Source of the DNA: Alteromonas lipotrueiana
GTDB taxonomy: Bacteria > Pseudomonadota > Gammaproteobacteria > Enterobacterales > Alteromonadaceae
Length of the DNA stretch: 64,000 nucleotides
Assembly: GCF_019249245.1 (NCBI RefSeq)
Contig: NZ_JAESDK010000012.1
Span: 55,030-119,029 of the forward strand
Reading direction: 5' to 3'
The notes beneath the pieces are model-generated. The model made no database searches, had not been told where the DNA came from, and was given only the letters and a program-made list of their open reading frames with translations. Shown here piece after piece: positions 56,435-64,000 of this stretch. Numbering within the stretch: the stretch's first letter is position 1; every line of letters starts with the position of its first letter. The translations under genes were made by a program, and so were the position numbers.

Positions 56435-57370
56435 TTACTTAACGCCTTTAGCGGGAATGCGACAAACATGGCTAAAACCGTCACTGTTTTGAATGTAATT
56501 TTTATCAAGCCATGCAGCCATATCACGCGCTTGTTGTAGCTTCTGGCACACAGCAAAAACTGTGGGGCCTGACCCGGAAATACCAAACGCTAACGCGCCG
56601 GCATCAATGCAGTAACTTCTTGCTTCATCAAACCCGGGTAGCAAGGCTTTACGATAAGGCTCGGCGATAACATCGTTCATTACCACCCCGGCCAAAGTTT
56701 CGTCCTGAGTATGCAATGCATGCACAAAAACCCCAAGCTGGCGACCAAATGTCAGTCCGGTAGACAAAGGCACCGAGGCAGGCAGGATGTCTCTGGCCTG
56801 CGCAGTCGATACGGTGATACCTGAATAACAAACCACCCAGTACCAGCTGTTTATTGCCGGCAATGACACGGTTAAAGGCGCTTTTTGGCCGGTCATTAAC
56901 GTAATGCCACCTAAATAGCATGGGGCCACGTTGTCGTAATGAACACTACCGCTTATCTGTCCTTCCAGCTCACCCATCATGTGCAACAGCTCATTTTTGG
57001 TAAAAGGATGTTCAAAATAGACATTTAACGCGTGCAAGGCCGCCACTATAGAGCTGGCACTTGAGCCCAGACCACTGCCTATCGGCAGATTTTTTTGCAA
57101 CGTCAGCGCTACCGGGTGAGTAGGCTGACCGTACTTTACCATTGCTTCGATAAAATGTTCGTAGCAGTGAGTAACGATATTGGCGTTTTCGTCGGCAGGC
57201 AATTTATGCGCAAAAGGTCCGGCGATGGTAAGTGAAAACTGTTCAGCCCGGTTAATTTCGACCACATCCCCTAATACCGCGCCATCAATAGGTTCAATTG
57301 CCGCACCCAGAACATCATAACCTAAACTGAGGTTTCCTATTGAGGCTGGGGCATACGCTGTTATAGTCAT
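56435..57370 (-). CDS. thrB: Homoserine kinase
   Basis: ThrB phosphorylates homoserine. The 311-residue GHMP kinase starts with ITAYAPASIGNLSLGYDVLG (substrate region), has the ATP loop LPIGSGLGSSASSIVAAL and the C-terminal AFGISGSGPTVFAV. It is flanked by thrA (16 bases) and thrC (17 bases) in the standard operon. Confidence 0.98.
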   Translation of the reverse strand: MTITAYAPASIGNLSLGYDVLGAAIEPIDGAVLGDVVEINRAEQFSLTIAGPFAHKLPADENANIVTHCYEHFIEAMVKYGQPTHPVALTLQKNLPIGSGLGSSASSIVAALHALNVYFEHPFTKNELLHMMGELEGQISGSVHYDNVAPCYLGGITLMTGQKAPLTVSLPAINSWYWVVCYSGITVSTAQARDILPASVPLSTGLTFGRQLGVFVHALHTQDETLAGVVMNDVIAEPYRKALLPGFDEARSYCIDAGALAFGISGSGPTVFAVCQKLQQARDMAAWLDKNYIQNSDGFSHVCRIPAKGVK

Positions 57371-57386
57371 GATATATCCTTGTCTT

Positions 57387-59852
57387 TTAGCCTGCGTTTT
57401 GTTTCCAGGGCATGGTACGCAGAATATCTGCGAAAACCCCTGCAGCCGTGACGGTTGAACCCGCGCCGTAGCCTCTTATAATATAGGGGCTAGGCTGATA
57501 ATAATCACTACTGATTGCCAGTGCATTTTCGCCTTCTTTGACCGCCGCTAAGGGATGATCTTCAGCGACCGCCTCAATAGTAACCCGGCATTTGTTTTCA
57601 TCAATGCTGCCTATGTATCGCAATACTTTGTTTTGCTCACGGGCCTGAGCGACTTTGGTGGCAAAGTTATCATCTAACTCTGGCAGGCGTGACATAAATT
57701 CGTCAACCGAACAGTCAGCGGCAAACCCTTCTGGTAGTACTGACTCAATTTCAATATCGCTAAGCTCCAGCTCCAGGTCGGCTTCGCGAGCCATAATTAA
57801 TAGCTTGCGGGCTACATCCATGCCGCTGAGATCATCCCGTGGATCAGGTTCGGTAAAGCCATTTTGTTTGGCGGTACTGGTCGCTTGTGACAAGCTCATG
57901 CCCTCATCAAGCTTACCGAACACATACGACAGGCTTCCTGATAAAATACCTTCAAACCGGTGTAGGGTGTCGCCTGCGCTAAACAGCTTTTGAAGATTAT
58001 CGATAACCGGCAACCCTGCGCCTACCGTGGTTTCGTACAAATACTGACGATTTGTCTGCAAGGCGGTTTTTTGCAATTTTCGATAGTACTCAAGCGAATC
58101 GGTATTGGCTTTTTTATTAGGCGTTACCACATGAAACCCCTGTTCCAGCATATCCACATACTGTCCGGCAATATTGGCATTACTGGTACAGTCAACAATC
58201 ACCGGGTTAACCAAACTATTATGGCTCACAAACTGATGTAGCCTTTCTACCGAAAAGTGTTCGGCTGACTGTTGTAAAGCGTGTTGCCAATTATTGCTAA
58301 TATCAATGCCTTGCGGGTCAAGCAATAATTGCCGGCTATTGGCAATACCATAGACGCGCAGCTGGACATTGCGCTTTAACAAAGCGGGCTGCTGGCGGGC
58401 GATTTGCCTGAGCAACTCTTTACCTACATTGCCACACCCTACCAAAAATACATCAATAGTATGGCGGTTTGAGAAAAAATTCTGATGAATCACCCGCACC
58501 GCCTTTTTCGCATGTCGGGCTTCAATGACCGTGGAAATAGAACGCTCAGAAGACCCCTGAGCAATCGCAACATTGTTCACCCGCGCCTGGGCCAGAGATA
58601 CAAAGAACCGAGCTGCCAAGCCTTTAGTATGACGCATGCCATCGCCCACCAGCGTGACTATCGCCAGCTCTCGTCTAAGCTCGATGGTATCTAATAGCTG
58701 GTTTTGCAGCTCCAGAGCAAAAGCATCTTCTAATAAAGCTAATGCTTTGTCGGCGTCTTTGTCCTGAATACAAAAACTGATGCTGTACTCGGAACTAGAC
58801 TGCGTAATAAGTGAAATTGAAATATTGGCATTGGACATAACCTCAAATACCCGGCTGGCCATACCTACCATGCCTTTTAATCCGGGTCCGGCTACATTAA
58901 ACATAGTGATGTTATCAAGCTGCGAAATCCCTTTCACTGAAGTCCAGGTTTCGCTGGGCTCATTTGATATCAATGTGCCGGGCGCCTCAGGATTAAGCGT
59001 ATTTCTGATTCGACAGGGTATGTGGTGCTGCGCAATAGGTCCGATGGTTTTGGGGTGCAAGACTTTAGCGCCAAAATATGACAGTTCCATGGCTTCCTGA
59101 TAGGTCAGTTTGTCCAGCAATACCGCACCTTCAACCTGATTTGGGTCAGCATTATAAACCCCATCTACGTCGGTCCAGATCTCACAGGTTGTAGCATCAA
59201 TACAGGCGGCCAGTATGGCGGCCGAATAATCAGAACCATTACGTCCTAATGTCACTTTTTCGCCCTTTTCATTGGCGGCGACAAAGCCTGGCATTACCAG
59301 TAAGGTATCGGGGTTTGCGCGTACATCAGAAAATCGCTGTTTACTGACAGCCACATTTGCGATGCTGTCAAGCCAGTCTCCTTCAGCCACAATACAGGTG
59401 GTAGGGTCAATTATCTGAGACGCCACCCCCTTCGCACTCAAGATTGCGTTGAACAACGTGACACTGATGTATTCACCTATGCTTAAAATACTGGCCGCCA
59501 CAGCGTCTGGGACACATTTAAGCAATTGAATTCCCTGCAATTGCTTTTGCAGATGCATAAGTTGGCTTTCAATGAATACCGAAACTTTTTTGCCATCAAA
59601 ATTAGGCAATGTTGCTTGTAAGTTTTCAGTAATACCATTGACTAACGCCGCCAGCTTATCTAGTAGCGCCTGATATTCCCCCCCACCTGAAGCCTGCTCG
59701 CATAACAACGCTAACGCATTAGTCACCCCTTTTGGCGCTGAGAGCACAACGGCTGCGCCGTCGGTTTGGTGGGTGGACATGCTAATCTCGGCAACACGTA
59801 AATAACGTTGCGCGTCGGCCAGAGAAGATCCACCAAACTTTAACACTTTCAT
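57387..59852 (-). CDS. thrA: Bifunctional aspartokinase I / homoserine dehydrogenase I
   Basis: ThrA performs the first and third steps of the aspartate pathway to threonine and methionine. The 821-residue protein has an aspartokinase domain (1 to about 290; [40 protein letters not shown]), a pair of ACT domains (about 310-460; [31 protein letters not shown]) and a homoserine dehydrogenase domain (about 465-820; [57 protein letters not shown]). Length matches E. coli ThrA (820). It follows a threonine-type attenuator and a probable MetJ operator. Confidence 0.98.
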   Translation of the reverse strand: MKVLKFGGSSLADAQRYLRVAEISMSTHQTDGAAVVLSAPKGVTNALALLCEQASGGGEYQALLDKLAALVNGITENLQATLPNFDGKKVSVFIESQLMHLQKQLQGIQLLKCVPDAVAASILSIGEYISVTLFNAILSAKGVASQIIDPTTCIVAEGDWLDSIANVAVSKQRFSDVRANPDTLLVMPGFVAANEKGEKVTLGRNGSDYSAAILAACIDATTCEIWTDVDGVYNADPNQVEGAVLLDKLTYQEAMELSYFGAKVLHPKTIGPIAQHHIPCRIRNTLNPEAPGTLISNEPSETWTSVKGISQLDNITMFNVAGPGLKGMVGMASRVFEVMSNANISISLITQSSSEYSISFCIQDKDADKALALLEDAFALELQNQLLDTIELRRELAIVTLVGDGMRHTKGLAARFFVSLAQARVNNVAIAQGSSERSISTVIEARHAKKAVRVIHQNFFSNRHTIDVFLVGCGNVGKELLRQIARQQPALLKRNVQLRVYGIANSRQLLLDPQGIDISNNWQHALQQSAEHFSVERLHQFVSHNSLVNPVIVDCTSNANIAGQYVDMLEQGFHVVTPNKKANTDSLEYYRKLQKTALQTNRQYLYETTVGAGLPVIDNLQKLFSAGDTLHRFEGILSGSLSYVFGKLDEGMSLSQATSTAKQNGFTEPDPRDDLSGMDVARKLLIMAREADLELELSDIEIESVLPEGFAADCSVDEFMSRLPELDDNFATKVAQAREQNKVLRYIGSIDENKCRVTIEAVAEDHPLAAVKEGENALAISSDYYQPSPYIIRGYGAGSTVTAAGVFADILRTMPWKQNAG

Positions 59853-59902
59853 TTGTTGCTCCTTTTATTGGGGGTTAACCACATAACGTTTAAAATTTTT
59901 TG

Positions 59903-59978
59903 CAAAAAAAAACCCGCTCTCGGTGAGGGCGGGTTTTTGGTATCGGTGCTTTTTGCGCACTAACCAACTGCCGCCCTC
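59903..59978 (-). promoter_or_regulatory. Threonine operon attenuator
   Basis: On the minus strand, the terminator AACCCGC-(CCTCACCGAGA)-GCGGGTT (59935-59911) is followed by a long T run. GAGGGCGG at the end of the leader peptide gene (59978-59971) is perfectly complementary to CCGCCCTC within the terminator 5' arm (59932-59925), giving a mutually exclusive antiterminator. The same GGGCGG can also pair with CCACCC just upstream as a protector. This is the classical three-hairpin attenuation logic. Confidence 0.85.
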
Positions 59979-60028
59979 TTCGGGGTGGTCATCATAATCA
60001 TGCCGGTGGTGCGAATCTTTATGCTCAT
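59960..60028 (-). CDS. thrL: thr operon leader peptide
   Basis: A 22-codon frame beginning MSIKIRTTGMIMMTTP contains four Thr and three Ile codons, and ends in AAVG. Stalling at the Thr/Ile codons would release the antiterminator described nearby. Ribosome-site quality is poor: GGAT lies only two bases before the ATG. A TTGACA-16-TCAAAT promoter at 60063-60036 would even give a leaderless or near-leaderless transcript. The start codon is therefore uncertain, but the frame and position match thrL. Confidence 0.75.
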   Translation of the reverse strand: MSIKIRTTGMIMMTTPKRAAVG

Positions 60029-60038
60029 GAATCCAATT

Positions 60039-60062
60039 TGACGTATAGACGTCTATATGTCA
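60039..60062. promoter_or_regulatory. Probable MetJ operator (three tandem met boxes)
   Basis: Three adjacent 8-mers on the plus strand read TGACGTAT, AGACGTCT and ATATGTCA; against the met-box consensus AGACGTCT they score 6/8, 8/8 and 5/8. MetJ is known to bind tandem 8-bp boxes. TTGACA, a perfect -35 for the minus strand, lies at 60063-60058 and overlaps the array, so binding would block thr transcription. Confidence 0.65.
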
Positions 60063-60188
60063 ACCCGCAATTGCGGAAATCTGGGGTAAGAATTAACAAG
60101 CGCGATCTAGACCACGAAGGTTTGTGAGGCTTTACGTTTAAATCTGGCAACACGAAAGAATGGGTAACATGGGTGTTAGCTATTTCAT

Positions 60189-60213
60189 TTGGTCGACGGC
60201 GGTCGCCGACCAA
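60189..60213. other. Hairpin downstream of the hybrid kinase gene
   Basis: TTGGTCG and CGACCAA form a 7-bp stem around a GC-rich loop, 24 bases past the kinase stop on the minus strand. No T run follows, so termination is uncertain; readthrough into thr would be possible. Confidence 0.35.
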
Positions 60214-60236
60214 AAACTCAACATTTATTTGCACGT

Positions 60237-63200
60237 CTAACTTTCATTCACAAAGGTGCGTAAGGCCTCAATATCAACCGGCTTCACAAAATGTATGTTA
60301 AAACCAGCGGCTTTCGCCCGCTTTTTATCGGCCGCCAGCCCATAGCCTGTAAGGGCAGCCATGGGCGTATCAGGTAATTGCCGGCGCAGATGTTTAGCGA
60401 CTTCGTAGCCATCCATTCCTGGCAAACCTATATCCAGCAACATAACCTCGGGCTGAAATACCTTTATCTTTTCAAGGGCATCAGAGCCATTATGAACAAG
60501 GGCAACCTGATGCCCGGAAATCTCCAATAGCACCGCTAAGGTTTCGGCAACATCCTGATCATCCTCGACCACTAACACCCGCTTACCGCAAACCGTTTTT
60601 TTTGCGGCCTTCGGTACTGGTGGTTTGTCAGTAGCAGCGCCGGACGCCAGCGGCAGTGTCACTACAAACTCTGCGCCTTTATCCAGCCCATCACTATATG
60701 CCTCAACCTGGCCCCCATGCAACTTCACAAGCCTTTGCACAATAGTGAGTCCGATGCCCAATCCACCTTTAGAACGGTCCAAACCACGCTCGGCCTGTCT
60801 GAAAAGATCGAAAACATGCTCAAGCACTTCAGGCGACATACCAATGCCTGTATCTTTTACCCGTAGCTCAACCGTTTGTTGTTTGCACTCTAACGTCAGT
60901 AAAATCTTACCGCCTGGGTCGGTGTACTTAGCGGCATTGGTAAGCAGGTTTAGCAAGATTTGCTCAAGTCTGACCGAATCGCCTAAAACCGGCACGGGCT
61001 GTTCTGGTAACGAGAGACTTAACTTATGGCCATTTTCATCCATCTGAGTTTGCACAATCTCTAAAGCGTCGGTGGTCACCTGAACTAAATCAATTCGCTC
61101 CTGTTTAATCTCGACCAGGCCGCGTGTGATGCGCGACACGTCCAGCAAATCATTTACCAGCCCTTGCAGTATCCCGGTTTGGCGGTTCAGAATATCCAGG
61201 TACCGCCGGTTATCATGCTGCTTATCGTCATTACAGTCCTGCTCTAACAACATTATTGTGTTACTGATAGCGCCAAGAGGATTACGCAATTCATGAGAGA
61301 GCATAGCCAAAAATTCATCTTTGCGACGGTCTTCCTGTTTTAGCCGTTCATTAGCCATGCCTAACGCTTTGGCAGCTTCACGCCGCACGCGGGAAAGTTC
61401 AAGACATGCGCCAACTCGGGCGGTAAGTTCGCGAGCCGAAAATGGCTTAACCAAATAATCGTCTGCGCCTGCTTCAATGCCCTCAACCCGCGCTTCTTCA
61501 CCCGCTCGCGCAGATAAGAGAATCACCGGAATACTTTTGGTAAGCTCATGACTTCGCAGCCTTTGCAGTAGCCCGAAGCCGTCAAGTCTGGGCATCATTA
61601 CATCAGTTAACACCAGGTCTGGCGGGGATTGTGTTATTCGCGCAAGGGCGGCCTCACCATCGCTAACGGCTTCTACATCCCAGTGATGACCTAGCAGCCG
61701 ATGCAGATAATCGCGCATGTCGGCGTTGTCGTCTGCCAGCAGCACTCGCGCCCGGGTTTCGCCAGTTAATCCGGCGGGTGAAGAGGTCTGTAACGATTGG
61801 GGGCCAGGTTCGTCCCCTTCAATGTCGCCTTTATGGGGCAGCCAGCGCAGCGCTTCTTCAACGTAAGGCCTGGCTCCAATGGTAGTAGGCTCGAGCTTTT
61901 GAGGGACATTAATTTTGTCGGGGGGCAGGTGCTCTTTGCCGTCCAAAATACGGACAATAAAGGTTGTACCTTCGCCAACTTTACTACGTACATCAATATG
62001 ACCGCCATGCAAGTTAACTAACTCCCGTACAAGCGAAAGACCGATGCCTGTCCCCTCATGAGTGCGGCCCAAGGCGTTTTTTACGCGGTGAAAACGCTCA
62101 AAAATATGCGTCAGCTCGTCATCAGCAATCCCCGTGCCGCTGTCTTGCACCTGTAACTCAACCTCTTGGTTAACCTGGCGCAGTACCACACTGATGGTCC
62201 CCTCAAATGTGTACTTCAAAGCATTGGATAGCAAATTAAGAACAATTTTTTCCCACTTATCGCTATCAACATAAACCTTATTATCAAGGTCTTGGATATC
62301 TACAACCAAGGCAAGTCCTGCCTTTTCAATGGCAGAACGAAAGGTGCTGACCAGCTCCAGCGTGAACCGGGTTAAATCGGTAGGCGCATAGCTTACATCA
62401 GTACGCCCCGCCTCAATTCGTGAAAAATCGAGCAGCGTGTTAACCAGTTTTAGCATACGAAGCGCATTGCGATGAACCATTTCCAGCTCTTCTGGCGCAA
62501 GTATTTGATCCGAGTGGCGCAATGCGTCTTCTGTTGGACCAAGCATCAATGTTAAAGGGGTGCGCAGTTCATGGCTGACATTCAGGAAAAAAGCGGTTTT
62601 AGCGCGATCAAGTTCGGCCAGTGCTTCTACCCGTTTGCGCTCTTCTTCATAGGCACGGGCGGTGCCTACTCTTCTGGCTATCTGATCGGCCGCAAGGCGT
62701 ATAAGCTCCTTGTATGCATCGTCAAAGACCCGCACCGGACTCACGCCAATCACTAAAAAACCATAAGGCTGCCTGCCCGAACCGGTGAGCGTAGCGACGA
62801 CAACCTGGTTGGGAGACTCTTGCCAGCGCCCTGCGGGCATCGCGTCTACAGTGTTAACCACATCATTTATTACCAGCAGGCTATCTGCCGAAATGTCTGC
62901 CAGTGGCCAGGCTTGCGGGCCGGTATTATCTAATGAAATAGTGAGTGGCTTACCTGGTCCTGCATAGTCATCCAGCCCTGCCGAGGCAGCAAGCGTCGCA
63001 TTTTGCCCGTCTTCATTAATCAGGTATAACAAGGCAAAAGGAAAATCAGCATCGTTACCGGCCAATACTTCAGCGGCCATAACACAGGCATTCTCGGGTG
63101 AAGACGGGGTTGCCTGAGCACCAAGATCGCGCAGCAAAAGTAACTGGCGTTCGCTTTGAACCTGTACGGTGGTTTCCTGACAGGTAACAAGGACACCACC

Positions 63201-63635
63201 AATATCGCCGGCATCGTCACGGACCGGACTGTACGAAAAGGTGAAATAGGTTTCTTCGACAAAACCTTTGCGATTCATGGGTAAAAACAGGTGCTCATTC
63301 CAGGTGGCCCCTTTACCACTGAACACATGTTCTGCCTGAGGCCCAACAATATGCCATATTTCCTGCCATACTTCGGCGCCTGGCTGGCCCATGGCAGTGG
63401 GGTGTTTTTCACCCAATACGGGTAAATACGCTTCGTTGTATACATGCACCAAATCAGGCCCCCACCACAGGGTCATGGGAAAGCGGTTTTCAAGCACCAT
63501 TGCTGCTGCGGAACGAAGGCTGGCTGGCCAGGTGTCATAAGCGCCAAGCGACGTCTTTGCCCAGTCAAATGCTTCCAGGCGTAACGCCAGGTCGTCGCTT
63601 CCTTTAAGTAAACTCTCGACGTGTTTTTTTTCCAT
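60237..63635 (-). CDS. Hybrid sensor histidine kinase with two kinase cores and two receivers
   Basis: A large cytoplasmic phosphorelay protein; no membrane helix is evident. I start at MEKKHVESLLKGSDDLAL (63635; 1132 residues), which has GAGG upstream, not at an in-frame ATG at 63689. In approximate order: PAS-like domain (15-165), GAF (170-335), HisKA 1 with NVSHELRTPLTLML, HATPase 1 (HEGTGIGLSLVREL), receiver 1 (LLADDNADMRDYL, LTDVMMPRLDGF), HisKA 2 with MLSHELRNPLGAIS, HATPase 2 (SKGGLGIGLTIVQRL), receiver 2 (VVEDDQDVAETL, LLDIGLPGMDGYE). All phospho-His and phospho-Asp residues are present. There is no DNA-binding output domain; the signal is unknown. Confidence 0.92.
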   Translation of the reverse strand: MEKKHVESLLKGSDDLALRLEAFDWAKTSLGAYDTWPASLRSAAAMVLENRFPMTLWWGPDLVHVYNEAYLPVLGEKHPTAMGQPGAEVWQEIWHIVGPQAEHVFSGKGATWNEHLFLPMNRKGFVEETYFTFSYSPVRDDAGDIGGVLVTCQETTVQVQSERQLLLLRDLGAQATPSSPENACVMAAEVLAGNDADFPFALLYLINEDGQNATLAASAGLDDYAGPGKPLTISLDNTGPQAWPLADISADSLLVINDVVNTVDAMPAGRWQESPNQVVVATLTGSGRQPYGFLVIGVSPVRVFDDAYKELIRLAADQIARRVGTARAYEEERKRVEALAELDRAKTAFFLNVSHELRTPLTLMLGPTEDALRHSDQILAPEELEMVHRNALRMLKLVNTLLDFSRIEAGRTDVSYAPTDLTRFTLELVSTFRSAIEKAGLALVVDIQDLDNKVYVDSDKWEKIVLNLLSNALKYTFEGTISVVLRQVNQEVELQVQDSGTGIADDELTHIFERFHRVKNALGRTHEGTGIGLSLVRELVNLHGGHIDVRSKVGEGTTFIVRILDGKEHLPPDKINVPQKLEPTTIGARPYVEEALRWLPHKGDIEGDEPGPQSLQTSSPAGLTGETRARVLLADDNADMRDYLHRLLGHHWDVEAVSDGEAALARITQSPPDLVLTDVMMPRLDGFGLLQRLRSHELTKSIPVILLSARAGEEARVEGIEAGADDYLVKPFSARELTARVGACLELSRVRREAAKALGMANERLKQEDRRKDEFLAMLSHELRNPLGAISNTIMLLEQDCNDDKQHDNRRYLDILNRQTGILQGLVNDLLDVSRITRGLVEIKQERIDLVQVTTDALEIVQTQMDENGHKLSLSLPEQPVPVLGDSVRLEQILLNLLTNAAKYTDPGGKILLTLECKQQTVELRVKDTGIGMSPEVLEHVFDLFRQAERGLDRSKGGLGIGLTIVQRLVKLHGGQVEAYSDGLDKGAEFVVTLPLASGAATDKPPVPKAAKKTVCGKRVLVVEDDQDVAETLAVLLEISGHQVALVHNGSDALEKIKVFQPEVMLLDIGLPGMDGYEVAKHLRRQLPDTPMAALTGYGLAADKKRAKAAGFNIHFVKPVDIEALRTFVNES

Positions 63636-64000
63636 TTTTCTGCCTCGCCCTACAATGCTACCCGGACGACCTGCTCGTGCAAATTTCACTTACCAAGCGC
63701 GCCACTATGCTATACATCGAAAAAAGTTATTATTAAGTAAGAAGAGGCCTGAGAGTAAGGCGACATGTGAACAAAAACTATATCAACTTCGTATAACAGA
63801 CGCAAAAAGTAGCACTAAATAAAATAATGCGATGTTGTACAAGGTTTATATAACTATAGGCCCCTTTGTACCGATAAAAAATAGAGAGTGTAAAAATATC
63901 GGTGTTAGAAATTATCTTCTTACGAGACTGTAAAATATTTTGTGTAAATGGCTGATTGCACTGTTAAATCCGATCTTGGTACATGATCTCGAATTGCGCC
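63636..64000. other. Upstream region of the hybrid kinase; no gene seen
   Basis: AT-rich sequence to the end of the window. I see no frame with a ribosome site, no tRNA and no clear terminator or repeat. Confidence 0.5.

Noticed and set aside
60025..60234. 69-codon minus-strand frame beginning two bases after the hybrid kinase stop
   Set aside because: It covers the thr promoter, met-box array and part of the thrL start, has no family resemblance or ribosome site, and looks like a chance frame.
1..64000. CRISPR arrays, tRNA/rRNA genes, insertion sequences or prophage
   Set aside because: I looked for regular repeats, tRNA-like cloverleafs, transposase and phage genes on both strands and saw none. 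The gene order is that of a conserved chromosomal backbone.

Overview
This window is chromosomal DNA of a marine-type gammaproteobacterium, most likely of the Alteromonadales (Alteromonas or Salinimonas-like). The evidence is the complete dcw (division and cell wall) cluster in gammaproteobacterial order, the pilCD-coaE-zapD-yacG arrangement, the pilTU/yggS-proC-yggT block, a DUF3545 protein, SapC, and PrsK/PrsR regulators of the exosortase/PEP-CTERM type. Genus is inference; the sequence contains no rRNA or tRNA gene that I can recognise. Nothing looks like an integrated phage, IS element or CRISPR array.

Layout. Bases 1-4.5 kb (+ strand): the end of pilC, then pilD, coaE, zapD, yacG and an aspartoacylase-like hydrolase. 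Bases 4.6-26.8 kb (- strand): a nearly unbroken run, read from right to left as mraZ-rsmH-ftsL-ftsI-murE-murF-mraY-murD-ftsW-murG-murC-ddl-ftsQ-ftsA-ftsZ-lpxC-(M23 peptidase)-secA-mutT. Many of these genes overlap by a few bases. Bases 26.8-30.9 kb: a control region upstream of mraZ (MraZ-type repeats, a promoter inside an 11-bp inverted repeat, a LexA box), then SapC, an M19 dipeptidase and a secreted alpha/beta hydrolase.

Bases 31.0-39.1 kb form the most unusual part. A clear cyclic-di-GMP-I (GEMM-I) riboswitch precedes an orphan ParA ATPase overlapping a ribbon-helix-helix protein. A TPR-GGDEF diguanylate cyclase with intact catalytic and I-site motifs follows on the same strand. Convergent to it is a KAS III-prsK-prsR operon. 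The riboswitch, the ParA/RHH pair and the cyclase could form a c-di-GMP feedback circuit; this is inference.

Bases 39.6-50.1 kb hold an M48 lipoprotein peptidase, an MscS channel, a 58-residue membrane protein behind a structured leader, rsmE-gshB-yqgE-ruvX, a DUF2007/zinc-ribbon protein, pilU and pilT, and yggS-proC-yggT-DUF4426. Bases 50.1-54.4 kb hold yaaA, tal, pgi and a DUF3545 protein. Bases 54.5-60.1 kb (- strand) hold the threonine operon thrL-thrA-thrB-thrC with ung overlapping its end; it has a classical attenuator and, upstream, what look like three tandem MetJ boxes. Bases 60.2-63.6 kb encode a large hybrid sensor kinase with two kinase cores and two receiver domains. The last 365 bases hold no recognisable gene.
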